This document shows, one piece after another, positions 8,586 through 16,898 of a DNA stretch of 38,435 nt (the stretch's first letter is position 1; every line of letters starts with the position of its first letter). The notes below the pieces were generated by a model. That model saw only the letters and a program-made list of their open reading frames with translations, searched no databases and was not told where the DNA came from. The DNA is from Opitutales bacterium (GTDB taxonomy: Bacteria > Verrucomicrobiota > Verrucomicrobiia > Opitutales > JAFGAQ01). Location: contig JAKSBQ010000035.1 of the NCBI GenBank assembly GCA_022361075.1, positions 1 through 38,435 of the forward strand, in the 5' to 3' direction. Both the position numbers and the translations under genes were made by a program.

Positions 8586-9553
8586 AAAAACAAGGATCAA
8601 TTTCTCTCATTGCCCTACTCATCGTAATAGGGGCTTCAGTGATCGTATTGCTGAACAGCATCTACACTTTAGCTGAAACTGAGCAGGCGATGATCACTCA
8701 GTTCGGCGAAATCAAGGGCGAGCCTGTTACGGAAGCAGGGTTACATTTTATGGTCCCTTTCATTCAGAAGGTGAACAAATTGGATAAACGTATTCTTTCT
8801 TGGGACGGTGAGAGTAGTGAGTTGCCAACAAAGGATAAACTTTTCATCCGCGTAGATACTTTTGCTCGTTGGAGAATCGTCGATCCAAAGCAGTTTTTCC
8901 TGAGACTGCGCGACGAGCGCAGAGCATTGACTCGTCTCGACGATCTTATCGACAGTGCTGCAAGAGAAGCGATCGCGAATCACGTGCTTCTCGAAATTGT
9001 TCGCTCAGAAAACCGTGAGCCTGTCAAAGATGAGCAGATTGAAGAAATCGAAGATCAGGAATTTGGTCAGCTACAGCTCATCGAAGTGGGTCGAGAAAAG
9101 ATCGAAGAGATGATTGTAACCTCCGCACAGCCCAACTTAGCGGATCTAGGAATAGAACTGCTGGATGTGCAGATCAAGCGTTTGAACTACAACGATAATG
9201 TTCAACGTCAGATCTTTCAGCGTATGATCAGTGAGCGAAATCAGATTGCAGCTCGTTTCCGAAGTGAAGGTGAGGGTGAGGCCGCTCGCATTCTCGGTCA
9301 ACGGGATCGAGAACTTCGCACGATCGAATCCGAGGCTTACCGTAAGGTGCAGGAGATCAAAGGTGAAGCAGATGCGGAAGCGACAGCGATTTACGCAGCC
9401 GCTTATGGCAACGACGAAGCTTCCAGAAGTTACTACGAGTTCCTCAAAACGATGGAGACATTTGAGCAGACTCTGAGTGAAGAAACGATGCTTCTGTTAT
9501 CCACGGACAGTGACCTTTTTAAATACTTTAAGAAGTTGGAAAACGTGAAGTAG
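8582..9553 (+). CDS. hflC: HflC, SPFH-domain modulator of FtsH
   Basis: 323 residues with an N-terminal transmembrane helix (about 8-28) followed by the SPFH domain. TEQAMITQFGEIKGEPVTEAG then LHFMVPFIQ is characteristic, and AEATAIYAAAYGNDEASRSYY with the next residues LKTMETF is the conserved HflC C-terminal segment. It partners HflK in the periplasm-facing FtsH regulatory complex. It overlaps hflK by four bases, ends in tandem stops (TAGTAG) and is followed 31 bases later by a strong terminator, so hflKC is a closed two-gene operon. Confidence 0.92.
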   Translation: MKKQGSISLIALLIVIGASVIVLLNSIYTLAETEQAMITQFGEIKGEPVTEAGLHFMVPFIQKVNKLDKRILSWDGESSELPTKDKLFIRVDTFARWRIVDPKQFFLRLRDERRALTRLDDLIDSAAREAIANHVLLEIVRSENREPVKDEQIEEIEDQEFGQLQLIEVGREKIEEMIVTSAQPNLADLGIELLDVQIKRLNYNDNVQRQIFQRMISERNQIAARFRSEGEGEAARILGQRDRELRTIESEAYRKVQEIKGEADAEATAIYAAAYGNDEASRSYYEFLKTMETFEQTLSEETMLLLSTDSDLFKYFKKLENVK

Positions 9554-9584
9554 TAGCCACTCCATTGATTCTATTTCACTTTGG

Positions 9585-9612
9585 AAAACCGTCCTTTTTA
9601 GGACGGTTTTTT
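9585..9612 (+). terminator. Rho-independent terminator of hflKC
   Basis: AAAACCGTCC (9585-9594) pairs perfectly with GGACGGTTTT (9601-9610) over a six-base loop, followed by more T. It lies 31 bases after the hflC stop. Confidence 0.9.
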
Positions 9613-9854
9613 GTTTGATCTAGTGTCTCAGAATGAGAACGACAGTGTATAGGTCTGAAACAGCGAGTGTTAGCGAAAATGGCTAAATATAATTTTTACA
9701 ACTAAAAGTAATAAAAATATGAATTTTATAAAGCACTGATAAAGAGCATCTTAAGGATAATTAAATTTTGTTTGTAACCAATTGGCATGAGAGGTGGTTA
9801 TATAGTTTTGAAAACAATTTCACATTACAACACGTCTTTCAAAACAGCAACATC
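9613..9854. other. AT-rich leader region with no gene seen
   Basis: About 240 AT-rich bases between the hflKC terminator and the small secreted protein gene. It presumably carries the promoter of that gene. I see no convincing -35/-10 pair with proper spacing, no RNA gene and no coding frame. Confidence 0.4.
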
Positions 9855-10172
9855 ATGAAAACAGTAGCCATCATCTCATCCGTATTCATTATCGCATTTT
9901 CAGCTTTGGGAAAAGATAACCCAGAAGCCGAAAACAGCAGACTTCCTGAGTCAGCCTCAGCAAGTTTCTACACCGTCATTGAAAGTATCGAAGCAGATAC
10001 TTCTGATATCATGGAAGCACGGGTTCATGAGCAAATTGAGTATTCTAACTCCATTGGAATGATCGTTTTTGCTTCAAGTGAAACCGAGCTTAGTGAAGAA
10101 GAAGTTGAAGCGATGATCGATCAATCTCAGCAAATCGCACTAAACATCCAAATGAGCTCTAGTGCTTCGTAA
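9855..10172 (+). CDS. Small secreted acidic protein of unknown function
   Basis: From ATG 9855 a 105-residue protein starts with a signal peptide (MKTVAIISSVFIIAFSALG). The frame extends upstream to a TTG at 9768, but that extension has no signal and is unlikely. The mature part is acidic and rich in Ser and Glu (SSETELSEEEVEAMIDQSQQ), with no cysteines and no recognisable domain. It is a single-gene unit: terminator of hflKC before it, its own terminator after it. No Shine-Dalgarno is visible. The signal peptide and dedicated terminator argue that it is real and expressed; function unknown. Confidence 0.65.
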   Translation: MKTVAIISSVFIIAFSALGKDNPEAENSRLPESASASFYTVIESIEADTSDIMEARVHEQIEYSNSIGMIVFASSETELSEEEVEAMIDQSQQIALNIQMSSSAS

Positions 10173-10228
10173 GGAAGACGAGTTTTTTAAGAACACCGTT
10201 CCTCTTTTAAATCAAATCATAAGATCAA

Positions 10229-10269
10229 CCCGAATCGTTGAGCGAAGGCTCAGGGATTCGGGATTTTTT
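10229..10269 (+). terminator. Rho-independent terminator
   Basis: CCCGAATC (10229-10236) pairs with GATTCGGG (10255-10262). An inner helix TGAGC (10239-10243) / GCTCA (10248-10252) is capped by the tetraloop GAAG. Then comes A and six T. It lies 57 bases after the small secreted protein gene. Confidence 0.88.
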
Positions 10270-10394
10270 ATGTACATTTCTAAAGAAGCTAATAAATACG
10301 ATTGACTTCGTATTTTGAAATTTATTATACGAATCTTTTCGTAAATGAATCCGGTCTCGTGAAAGAGATCGCTGGCAGATTGGAAACTTATCTA

Positions 10395-11234
10395 ATGAAC
10401 CGTAGAGCATTTATTAAACTCATTGCTGTTTCAGGCGCGTTGCTCGTGGCTTCCCGAAAGCTTTTTCCCTCTAAGAAAGATTTACCTTTTCAGGTGGTAG
10501 ATTATCATGTGCATCCTTGCGACCGATTTCCGCGTGAACAGGTCAAAGCAAGGTCCGAGGAACTAGGCATCCCGTTTGGAACAGTCCCTCATCCAGCTCC
10601 TCGATATGGGAAAATCTCAACAGATGAAGACTTGATCGATTACGTGGAGCAGACTCACGCGCTAGGTCTTTATGCAGGCCTGCAGCCTGTAAATCCGGGT
10701 TGGCATGAGATGTTTTTGGAGCGCGCACGGAGTTGTCTGGATTACGTCCTTATGGATGCTTTAGAAATCCCGGATGGTGAAGGTGGATATCACATCACTT
10801 GGAGAGATAATTTTGAGCTTCCTTGGGAAACATCAAAATTCATGGATCGATATTTGGATTTTTATGAGAATGTTATAGCTAACGAAAAGATTCAGATCCT
10901 AGCGAGTCCTACTTTTTTACCTCGATGTATTCGAGATGAATACGAAGAGCTATGGACAGCGGAACGTATGAATCGCATTATCAAGAGTGCAGTAGAAAAC
11001 GGAGTCGCTCTTGAAATCAATAGCGGATACCAGATTCCAGACGCGAAATTCGTCGAGCTGGCCAAACGAAAAGGAGCAAAATTTTCGTTCGGAACCAATA
11101 GCTGGAGAGCTCATCGGGCAGGAAATTTGACCTACAGTATCGATATTGCAAAAAGCTGCGATCTGAAAGCTTCAGATATTTTTACTTTAAATAAAGGCAG
11201 TCATGATAAAGCAAAATCTTCTCAAAGCTCTTAG
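10395..11234 (+). CDS. Tat-exported PHP / amidohydrolase-like metal-dependent protein
   Basis: From ATG 10395 a 279-residue protein begins MNRRAFIKLIAVSGALLVAS, a good twin-arginine signal (RRxFIK then a hydrophobic stretch). The upstream TTG start would displace it. VVDYHVHP (His38, His40) is the metal-binding HxH near the N-terminus of PHP and amidohydrolase folds. The C-terminal ALEINSGYQIP and AKFSFGTNSWRAHRAGN resemble the late strands of PHP phosphoesterases. A phosphodiesterase or hydrolase role in the periplasm is inferred; the substrate is unknown. Its last 32 bases overlap the following MBL-fold gene, so three exported hydrolases form one operon. Confidence 0.7.
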   Translation: MNRRAFIKLIAVSGALLVASRKLFPSKKDLPFQVVDYHVHPCDRFPREQVKARSEELGIPFGTVPHPAPRYGKISTDEDLIDYVEQTHALGLYAGLQPVNPGWHEMFLERARSCLDYVLMDALEIPDGEGGYHITWRDNFELPWETSKFMDRYLDFYENVIANEKIQILASPTFLPRCIRDEYEELWTAERMNRIIKSAVENGVALEINSGYQIPDAKFVELAKRKGAKFSFGTNSWRAHRAGNLTYSIDIAKSCDLKASDIFTLNKGSHDKAKSSQSS

Positions 11235-12066
11235 TTTAACGGCATTTGCTCTTTTCAGTCAGTGTATTCTGAATGCAAGTCGGATAGAAGTTACTTATAT
11301 CGCAAACGAAGGATTTCTTCTTCGTTCGGGCGATTCAAAGGTATTGATCGATGCCCTTTTTGATGAAGGTTCGTATGATTTATTTCTAGTTCCTTCCGAA
11401 GAAACGAGGACTAAGATGATAGACGGTATTCCCCCTTTCGATGATATCGATCTAATCTTGTTCACTCACCGGCACTGGGATCATTTTGATCCGTCCGTTG
11501 CAGCGCAATTTCTCAAAAAACATCCGGAAACGATGCTAGTCGGACCTCCACAAGCAGTTGATGAAATGAAAGATCTAGAGGATTTTCAGCAATTTTCTGA
11601 TCAAGTGAAAGCTGTTGATCTTGAGCTTGATGAAGAAACGAAGCTTTCAATCAATGGAGTCGCAATGACTATTGCTAGACTCGAACACGGTCCTTTTATG
11701 AAAGACGGAGTAAATGTTCATAAGGACGTCGAGAATCTTGTCTATCACCTCGACCTTAACGGAACTGGAATCATGCATGTCGGCGATGCCGGAATTTACT
11801 CGAGTCAGAAGTATTTTAAAGAGAAAGACTTTGAGAAAAACCGAGTGGACATCCTGTTTAGTTCTCGCTTCGACAGGGGACCTTTTTCCAAGTCGATCAT
11901 TACCGAACGTATGAAACCCGAAGTTATCATTCCAATGCATATCCCTCCGGGTAAATGGGAAAACGTGACCGCAAAATTCAAAAAAGTTTATCCATCTGCG
12001 ATTGCATTCAGGACCCCGTTGGAATCCAAGAGCTTCGAGTTCTCAGGGTTAGCAGAAAATAATTGA
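11203..12066 (+). CDS. Exported metallo-beta-lactamase-fold hydrolase
   Basis: 287 residues with a signal peptide (about 1-25). The zinc signature is intact: LFTHRHWDHFD gives His89, His91, Asp93, His94; MHVGDAG supplies the bridging Asp; PMHIPPG supplies the last His. This is the UlaG/L-ascorbate lactonase-like branch of the MBL superfamily, acting on an unknown substrate in the periplasm. The start overlaps the previous gene by 32 bases, and the ankyrin-MBL gene follows after one base, so the three are translationally linked. Confidence 0.82.
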   Translation: MIKQNLLKALSLTAFALFSQCILNASRIEVTYIANEGFLLRSGDSKVLIDALFDEGSYDLFLVPSEETRTKMIDGIPPFDDIDLILFTHRHWDHFDPSVAAQFLKKHPETMLVGPPQAVDEMKDLEDFQQFSDQVKAVDLELDEETKLSINGVAMTIARLEHGPFMKDGVNVHKDVENLVYHLDLNGTGIMHVGDAGIYSSQKYFKEKDFEKNRVDILFSSRFDRGPFSKSIITERMKPEVIIPMHIPPGKWENVTAKFKKVYPSAIAFRTPLESKSFEFSGLAENN

Positions 12067-12067
12067 A

Positions 12068-13636
12068 ATGGATGTTATCATTATGTACCAAACGCGACCT
12101 ACACTTTTACTATTTGCGATCCTCGGTGTCGCTTTGTTGTTCCCGACGAGAGCTTCTGAAATTCATGAATCTGTAATCTCAGGAGACTTCGATAGAGTCC
12201 GAGAACTGATCGAATCAGATGAAGGACTTCTTCAATCTCTGGATCATTTGGAGCAGACGCCGCTGCATCTGGCATGTTCAAATGCTCATTGGGAGATTGT
12301 AGATTACCTCATCCACAAAGGTGCAAATGTCGATGCGAGAACGGAGTATGGAGTTTCAGTTCTCAGCTACGCGATTCGCGATTCGGCGGATTGTTTAGAT
12401 ACCCTGCGCCTACTCGTGGAGAAAGGTGCCGAAATTAATGTGGAGCATTCAGCGATAGGATCTCCGCTTCATGCTGCAGTAAACAGAGGAAATCTCGAGG
12501 CTGTCGAGTTTTTGATTCAGCAAGGAGCAGATATCGAAGTACAAGGCCGCTATGGGAGTCCGCTTCAAATGAATATCATCTTCATCGAAAACGAGAATGA
12601 TGAAATGGCGAAACATCTAGTTAAGCTTGGTGCATCTGCTTCTGAATACAGTTACGGCATGAACGCGATGCACCTGGCTGCTCTGAAGGATAAGTGGGAG
12701 CTGATCCAGATCATGATCGATCATCATTGGGAGGTGGATGTAAAAGATGATTATGGGCACACCCCTCTGTTTTATGCTGCAAGACATGGGAATCGAAATG
12801 CTTACGATACCTTGATTGCGGCGGGTGCGGATGATGTACTTATCGCAGAACCGTTTGCAGCACCCTCTTCACAACTCACACAAACTCTGGAACTCGGAGA
12901 AGCCTTTATCTGGTATCTTGGTCCGATTCATTCACCGGGCACTGGTTATGTCGTCAAGACGCAAAACCAATTGTTAATTTTTGATCCACAAAAATACGAT
13001 GCCTCACCAAACAAAGGATTGCAGAACGGATTCCTGAACTCCAATGAGCTCAATGGACAAAAGATAACATTCTTTTTCACGCACACTGCATATGACGCAG
13101 ATCTAGTGAGCCATTTTCCAGGTGCAGAGGTTGTTTTTTGGGATGAACCACTTGTGAAGAAACCAGATACGGTGGCAATGGGATCGTTTCATTCCGTAAA
13201 TGGAGAAAGACGGATTGCAGTTGGAAATCTAAAGATTCATTCGATTCCGTCCTCAGGCAGACATAACATCACCAAAACATATGGAGTCGGTTATCTCGTT
13301 GAAGTCGATGGTCTCAAGATATTTCATGCGGGGTTGCATTCTGCGAGAAGGCAGGAGCAGGTTGAAGAATACCGGGCGGGAATCGATCTGCTGAAGTCCC
13401 ATCAGCCGATCGACATTGCTATCCTTCCGGTTCGCGGTCGTCATTTGCCTCTCGCTTATGAGAACTACCGTTATCTGATTGAGGAACTTTCACCTGGCGC
13501 GATCTATCTCATAGGTGATGACAGGGTTCGCGAAGAGCATCGCAGATGCTTAAGCATTCTACACGATTGCGGAGTGCCTATCTTTTATCCGGATGGTGGT
13601 GTCGCGGTGGGACAGCGCTTCTTTTACGAGCGCTGA
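12068..13636 (+). CDS. Exported ankyrin-repeat protein fused to a degenerate MBL-fold domain
   Basis: 522 residues (a start at ATG 12083 is also possible). An N-terminal signal (about 6-29) is followed by about seven ankyrin repeats (about 31-256), with EQTPLHLA, IGSPLHAA and GHTPLFYA as clear helix-turn starts. Residues about 270-522 resemble an MBL-fold domain (LLIFDPQ, then FFFTHTAYDAD, then LKIFHAG). The HxHxDH motif is reduced to His339-Thr-Ala341-Tyr-Asp343-Ala344, so two of the zinc-ligand histidines are missing. The bridging Asp after FHAG is also missing (FHAGLHS). It begins one base after the intact MBL gene, suggesting a paralogous, probably non-catalytic partner or substrate-binding subunit. 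The ankyrin and MBL calls are firm; function is inference. Confidence 0.78.
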   Translation: MDVIIMYQTRPTLLLFAILGVALLFPTRASEIHESVISGDFDRVRELIESDEGLLQSLDHLEQTPLHLACSNAHWEIVDYLIHKGANVDARTEYGVSVLSYAIRDSADCLDTLRLLVEKGAEINVEHSAIGSPLHAAVNRGNLEAVEFLIQQGADIEVQGRYGSPLQMNIIFIENENDEMAKHLVKLGASASEYSYGMNAMHLAALKDKWELIQIMIDHHWEVDVKDDYGHTPLFYAARHGNRNAYDTLIAAGADDVLIAEPFAAPSSQLTQTLELGEAFIWYLGPIHSPGTGYVVKTQNQLLIFDPQKYDASPNKGLQNGFLNSNELNGQKITFFFTHTAYDADLVSHFPGAEVVFWDEPLVKKPDTVAMGSFHSVNGERRIAVGNLKIHSIPSSGRHNITKTYGVGYLVEVDGLKIFHAGLHSARRQEQVEEYRAGIDLLKSHQPIDIAILPVRGRHLPLAYENYRYLIEELSPGAIYLIGDDRVREEHRRCLSILHDCGVPIFYPDGGVAVGQRFFYER

Positions 13637-13701
13637 ATTTGGGAGTCATGGTATGAGATTAGCGAAGCAAGACGTTTGAGTTGATTTACGAAAGAATTCG
13701 T

Positions 13702-14898
13702 ATGAAGGGAGTAATGAAAGAAACAAATAGCCCCGAAAATTTAGGTAGGCGGGTACATCTTGTGGATGCGCTCAGAGGCTTTGCTCTTATGGGTATTTTC
13801 CTACTACATCATGTCGAGCATTTCAATTTGTTTGGACGGCCGATAGATCCTATCGGTCCTTTTAGTCTGGAGACCGACCGTGCAGTATTCAGGACGCTCT
13901 ACATGCTCTTTGCAGGAAAGTGCTATGCGATCTTTGCATTGATGTTTGGATTTAGCTTCTGGGTGCAGATGGAACGGCAGATCGAAAAGGGAAATCCTTT
14001 CATGCTAAGATTCGCGTGGAGGATGCTGGTTTTGGTGGGATTTGGGCAATTCCATGCTTTCTTCTATTCGGGCGACATCGTGATGGTTTATGCGGTTTTG
14101 TCGATGGTGCTTCTGGTAACCTGGAGATTGCCGGATTGGTTCGTTCTCTTACTCGCTGCGCTTTTTTTGATTCAACCGTTTTACATGACACGGTTCATCT
14201 ATTTTTTGACACATCCTGAGCAAACGCAGATCACTAGACATGGAAATTTGTGGGGTGAACTGGGGCAGCTCTACAACAATGGAAACTTGGGCGAAGTGTT
14301 GATCGCCAACGTTACGAAGGGTCAAAAAGCAAACCTGACCTGGGCGTGGGACCATGGGCGCTATTTCCAGACTCCCGGCCTCTTTCTACTGGGAATGTTG
14401 GCGGCGAAGAAAAGGATCTTTACTGAAGACAATTGGCGGTTCTGGACAGTCATCTTGTTTGTCTCTTTTGTCATCTGGCTACCACTGCATTTTGCGAGGC
14501 AGAACTTTCAAATGTGGGTTACCGGTGGACACTTTCGATATATGTTACGGTTGATTCTGGACTCTTATCGCAATCTGTCTCACATGCTAGTTTGGTTATC
14601 ATTGATAAGCCTTTTGTGGAGATTCCAGGTCATTCGTATGGTCTTCAGCCCCCTGATTGCTTTGGGGAGAATGAGCCTGACGAATTATATCAGTATAGGG
14701 ATCATAGGTGCTTTTCTTTATCACTCCTATGGTCTGCACCTACATCGATATTGTGGAGCGACGATATCCCTTTTTATAGGTCTGGTTTCGCTCACCTGTC
14801 ACTGTGTCTTCTCAATGGTTTGGCTGAAGTATCAGCGTTACGGGCCACTCGAATACATCTGGCACAAGTTAACATGGATCAGGTTTTCTAGGAAATAA
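13702..14898 (+). CDS. DUF418 (YeiB-like) membrane protein
   Basis: About 398 residues from ATG 13702 (ATG 13714 and TTG 13681 are alternatives). It is very hydrophobic with roughly eight to ten membrane helices. HLVDALRGFALMGIFLLH is the usual N-terminal helix. A central conserved region precedes the C-terminal DUF418 signature (ALGRMSLTNYISIGIIG, then KYQRYGPLEYIWHKLTW). The family is predicted to be an inner-membrane transporter or acyltransferase-like protein with no settled function. It lies 65 bases after the ankyrin-MBL gene and 36 before GH97 on the same strand, so it may be co-transcribed with either side. Confidence 0.85.
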   Translation: MKGVMKETNSPENLGRRVHLVDALRGFALMGIFLLHHVEHFNLFGRPIDPIGPFSLETDRAVFRTLYMLFAGKCYAIFALMFGFSFWVQMERQIEKGNPFMLRFAWRMLVLVGFGQFHAFFYSGDIVMVYAVLSMVLLVTWRLPDWFVLLLAALFLIQPFYMTRFIYFLTHPEQTQITRHGNLWGELGQLYNNGNLGEVLIANVTKGQKANLTWAWDHGRYFQTPGLFLLGMLAAKKRIFTEDNWRFWTVILFVSFVIWLPLHFARQNFQMWVTGGHFRYMLRLILDSYRNLSHMLVWLSLISLLWRFQVIRMVFSPLIALGRMSLTNYISIGIIGAFLYHSYGLHLHRYCGATISLFIGLVSLTCHCVFSMVWLKYQRYGPLEYIWHKLTWIRFSRK

Positions 14899-14934
14899 CG
14901 AAATCAATATTTTAACCCCCAAAGAGGTCTTATC

Positions 14935-16890
14935 ATGAAACTCATTTCTTACGCTTTTCTTATTCCCATCCTAACTGCCATTTGTACGCATGCGCAGACT
15001 GTAGTCTCTCCATCGGGTAAGGTGGCTATCTCGTTTGGACAAAACCCTGGGCTTGAGTTTCGGGTAGAGGCGCATAATCGTCTGATCTTTAAAGATTCTC
15101 CCATTCGATTGAAGCTCGGCAATGGATACACTCTCGGTTTGGCCTCTGAGCTGATTTCTTTTGAGGAAAGTAGCTTTGATGAAACGTGGGAGCCAGTGGT
15201 CAAAGGAAGGCGGAACCAGATTCGAAATCACTATCGGGAAATTCATGTTCTGTTACGTGAACCTCACCCGAGCAAAATAGGTGAGAGCATTTGTTTTGAG
15301 ATCACCGCCAGAGCGTATGACGATGGAGTAGCCTTTAAGTATCGCATTCCAAATTCATCTCAAACGGATTGGAATCAGCTCCTGGAGGATACGACCGAAT
15401 TTCGTTTTTACGGGAATCCCACTTGTTGGGCAGCCGATCATAAGCGCTTTTTGTCTCACCAGGAGGAGCCCTACAACAAGTCGCGTGTCAGAGACCTGCC
15501 CGAAGGGCAATACATCGGATCACCATTTGTTCTGAGATTTTCTCGAAATCGTCATGCGGCGATTACTGAGGCGGCATTGGTGGATTTTTCTGCGTTTTAT
15601 CTGGAAAAAGGATCTATCGGTGCCGAGCACGCGTCGGTAAGAACGAAACTCACGCGTCATGAGAACAATCCTGTGGCCGTTCAGTCTGATGGTACGATCG
15701 AGAGTTCATGGCGGGCGGTGATGGTTGCACAGCAGTTATCGGATTTATACACCAACGACATGTTGCTCAACCTGAATGTCCCATGTGCGATTGAGGACAC
15801 AAGCTGGATCAAACCAGGGATGATGGCATGGGACCACTGGTGGAGTGGTGGTGTAAAAATGAATACCGAGACCATCAAGGAATACATCCAACTTGCCGCG
15901 GATATGGGTTGGGACTACCAGCTCATCGATTGGCAGTGGTATGGTGTGTTTGATAACAGCCAAGCCGACTTCAGCACGGTGAACCGCGCAGTTGATATGG
16001 ACGAAGTGCTTCGATTTGCGAAGGAAAAGGGTATCAAACTTTGGTTGTGGATGTGTTGGACGGATACAAATCGCAATGACGCTTATCTTGACGCCTTCCA
16101 GCAATTTGAGAATTGGGGAATCGCCGGGGTTAAAATCGACTTCATGCAACGTGACGACCAGTGGATGGTGAACTGGTATCACAAAATTGTGAAAGCTGCG
16201 GCTGAGCATCAATTGATGGTCAATTTCCATGGAGCCTACAAACCCACCGGCTGGCGCCGTACTTATCCCAATCTTATCACTCGCGAGGGTGTGCTCGGTC
16301 AGGAACACAGCAAGTGGTCGAGACGAGTCACTCCTGAGCATAATTGCACACTCCTCTTCACTCGTAATCTGTTGGGAGAAATGGACTACACACCAGGTGG
16401 ATTTTTGAACCGAACAGCCGAAGATTTCGTGATGGCTGAGCGTGAAGGTGGCTCTTCACAAGTCATGGGCACGAGGGCACATAATCTTGCTTTGTTTGTC
16501 CTATTCGAGAGTCCAGTCATGTGTGCTTGCGATCATCCGGATCATTACCGAGATCAGTCCGGGGCGGATTTTCTCGAAATTGTGCCAACTGTCTGGGACG
16601 AGACCATCTGTCTCGATGGTCGAATTGGTGAGTTTGGAGTGCTTGCAAAACAAAGTGGCGAGGATTGGTTCCTGGGGGCGATCACAAATGAGAAAGAGCG
16701 AACACTCGAAGTGTCGCTAGATTTTTTGGGTGACGGTAATTACGAAATGAAAATCTGGCAGGACGGCTCCGATGCTGCCGATCATCCGGAATCACTGGAG
16801 ATTGTCACGAGATTTGTTCAAAAAACAGAAGTGTTAGAGCTCCAATTGGCGCCTTCTGGAGGTGTGGTTGTTCATTTTAAGAAGCTGTGA
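14935..16890 (+). CDS. Glycoside hydrolase family 97, probably a retaining alpha-galactosidase-like member
   Basis: 651 residues with a signal peptide (MKLISYAFLIPILTAICTHAQ). The order is an N-terminal beta-sandwich (about 22-270), a (beta/alpha)8 barrel (about 280-560) and a C-terminal beta domain. MAWDHWWSGGVKMNTETIKEY and YQLIDWQWYG are GH97 hallmarks. Asp402 in GVKIDFMQRDDQ is at the position of the nucleophile of the retaining GH97 branch (Bacteroides BtGH97b), which the inverting SusB-type enzymes lack. This points to a retaining alpha-galactosidase-like activity. A good Shine-Dalgarno (AAGAGG) precedes the ATG. The next two genes follow directly, forming a carbohydrate-related operon. 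Confidence 0.88.
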   Translation: MKLISYAFLIPILTAICTHAQTVVSPSGKVAISFGQNPGLEFRVEAHNRLIFKDSPIRLKLGNGYTLGLASELISFEESSFDETWEPVVKGRRNQIRNHYREIHVLLREPHPSKIGESICFEITARAYDDGVAFKYRIPNSSQTDWNQLLEDTTEFRFYGNPTCWAADHKRFLSHQEEPYNKSRVRDLPEGQYIGSPFVLRFSRNRHAAITEAALVDFSAFYLEKGSIGAEHASVRTKLTRHENNPVAVQSDGTIESSWRAVMVAQQLSDLYTNDMLLNLNVPCAIEDTSWIKPGMMAWDHWWSGGVKMNTETIKEYIQLAADMGWDYQLIDWQWYGVFDNSQADFSTVNRAVDMDEVLRFAKEKGIKLWLWMCWTDTNRNDAYLDAFQQFENWGIAGVKIDFMQRDDQWMVNWYHKIVKAAAEHQLMVNFHGAYKPTGWRRTYPNLITREGVLGQEHSKWSRRVTPEHNCTLLFTRNLLGEMDYTPGGFLNRTAEDFVMAEREGGSSQVMGTRAHNLALFVLFESPVMCACDHPDHYRDQSGADFLEIVPTVWDETICLDGRIGEFGVLAKQSGEDWFLGAITNEKERTLEVSLDFLGDGNYEMKIWQDGSDAADHPESLEIVTRFVQKTEVLELQLAPSGGVVVHFKKL

Positions 16891-16898
16891 GGAAGCGT

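Noticed and set aside
10302-10394. TTG start extending the PHP-like protein by 31 residues
   Set aside because: It would place the twin-arginine signal internally; ATG 10395 starts directly at the signal.
15745-16341. 198-codon frame antisense to GH97
   Set aside because: Shadow of a strongly conserved catalytic barrel; no start signal or domain.
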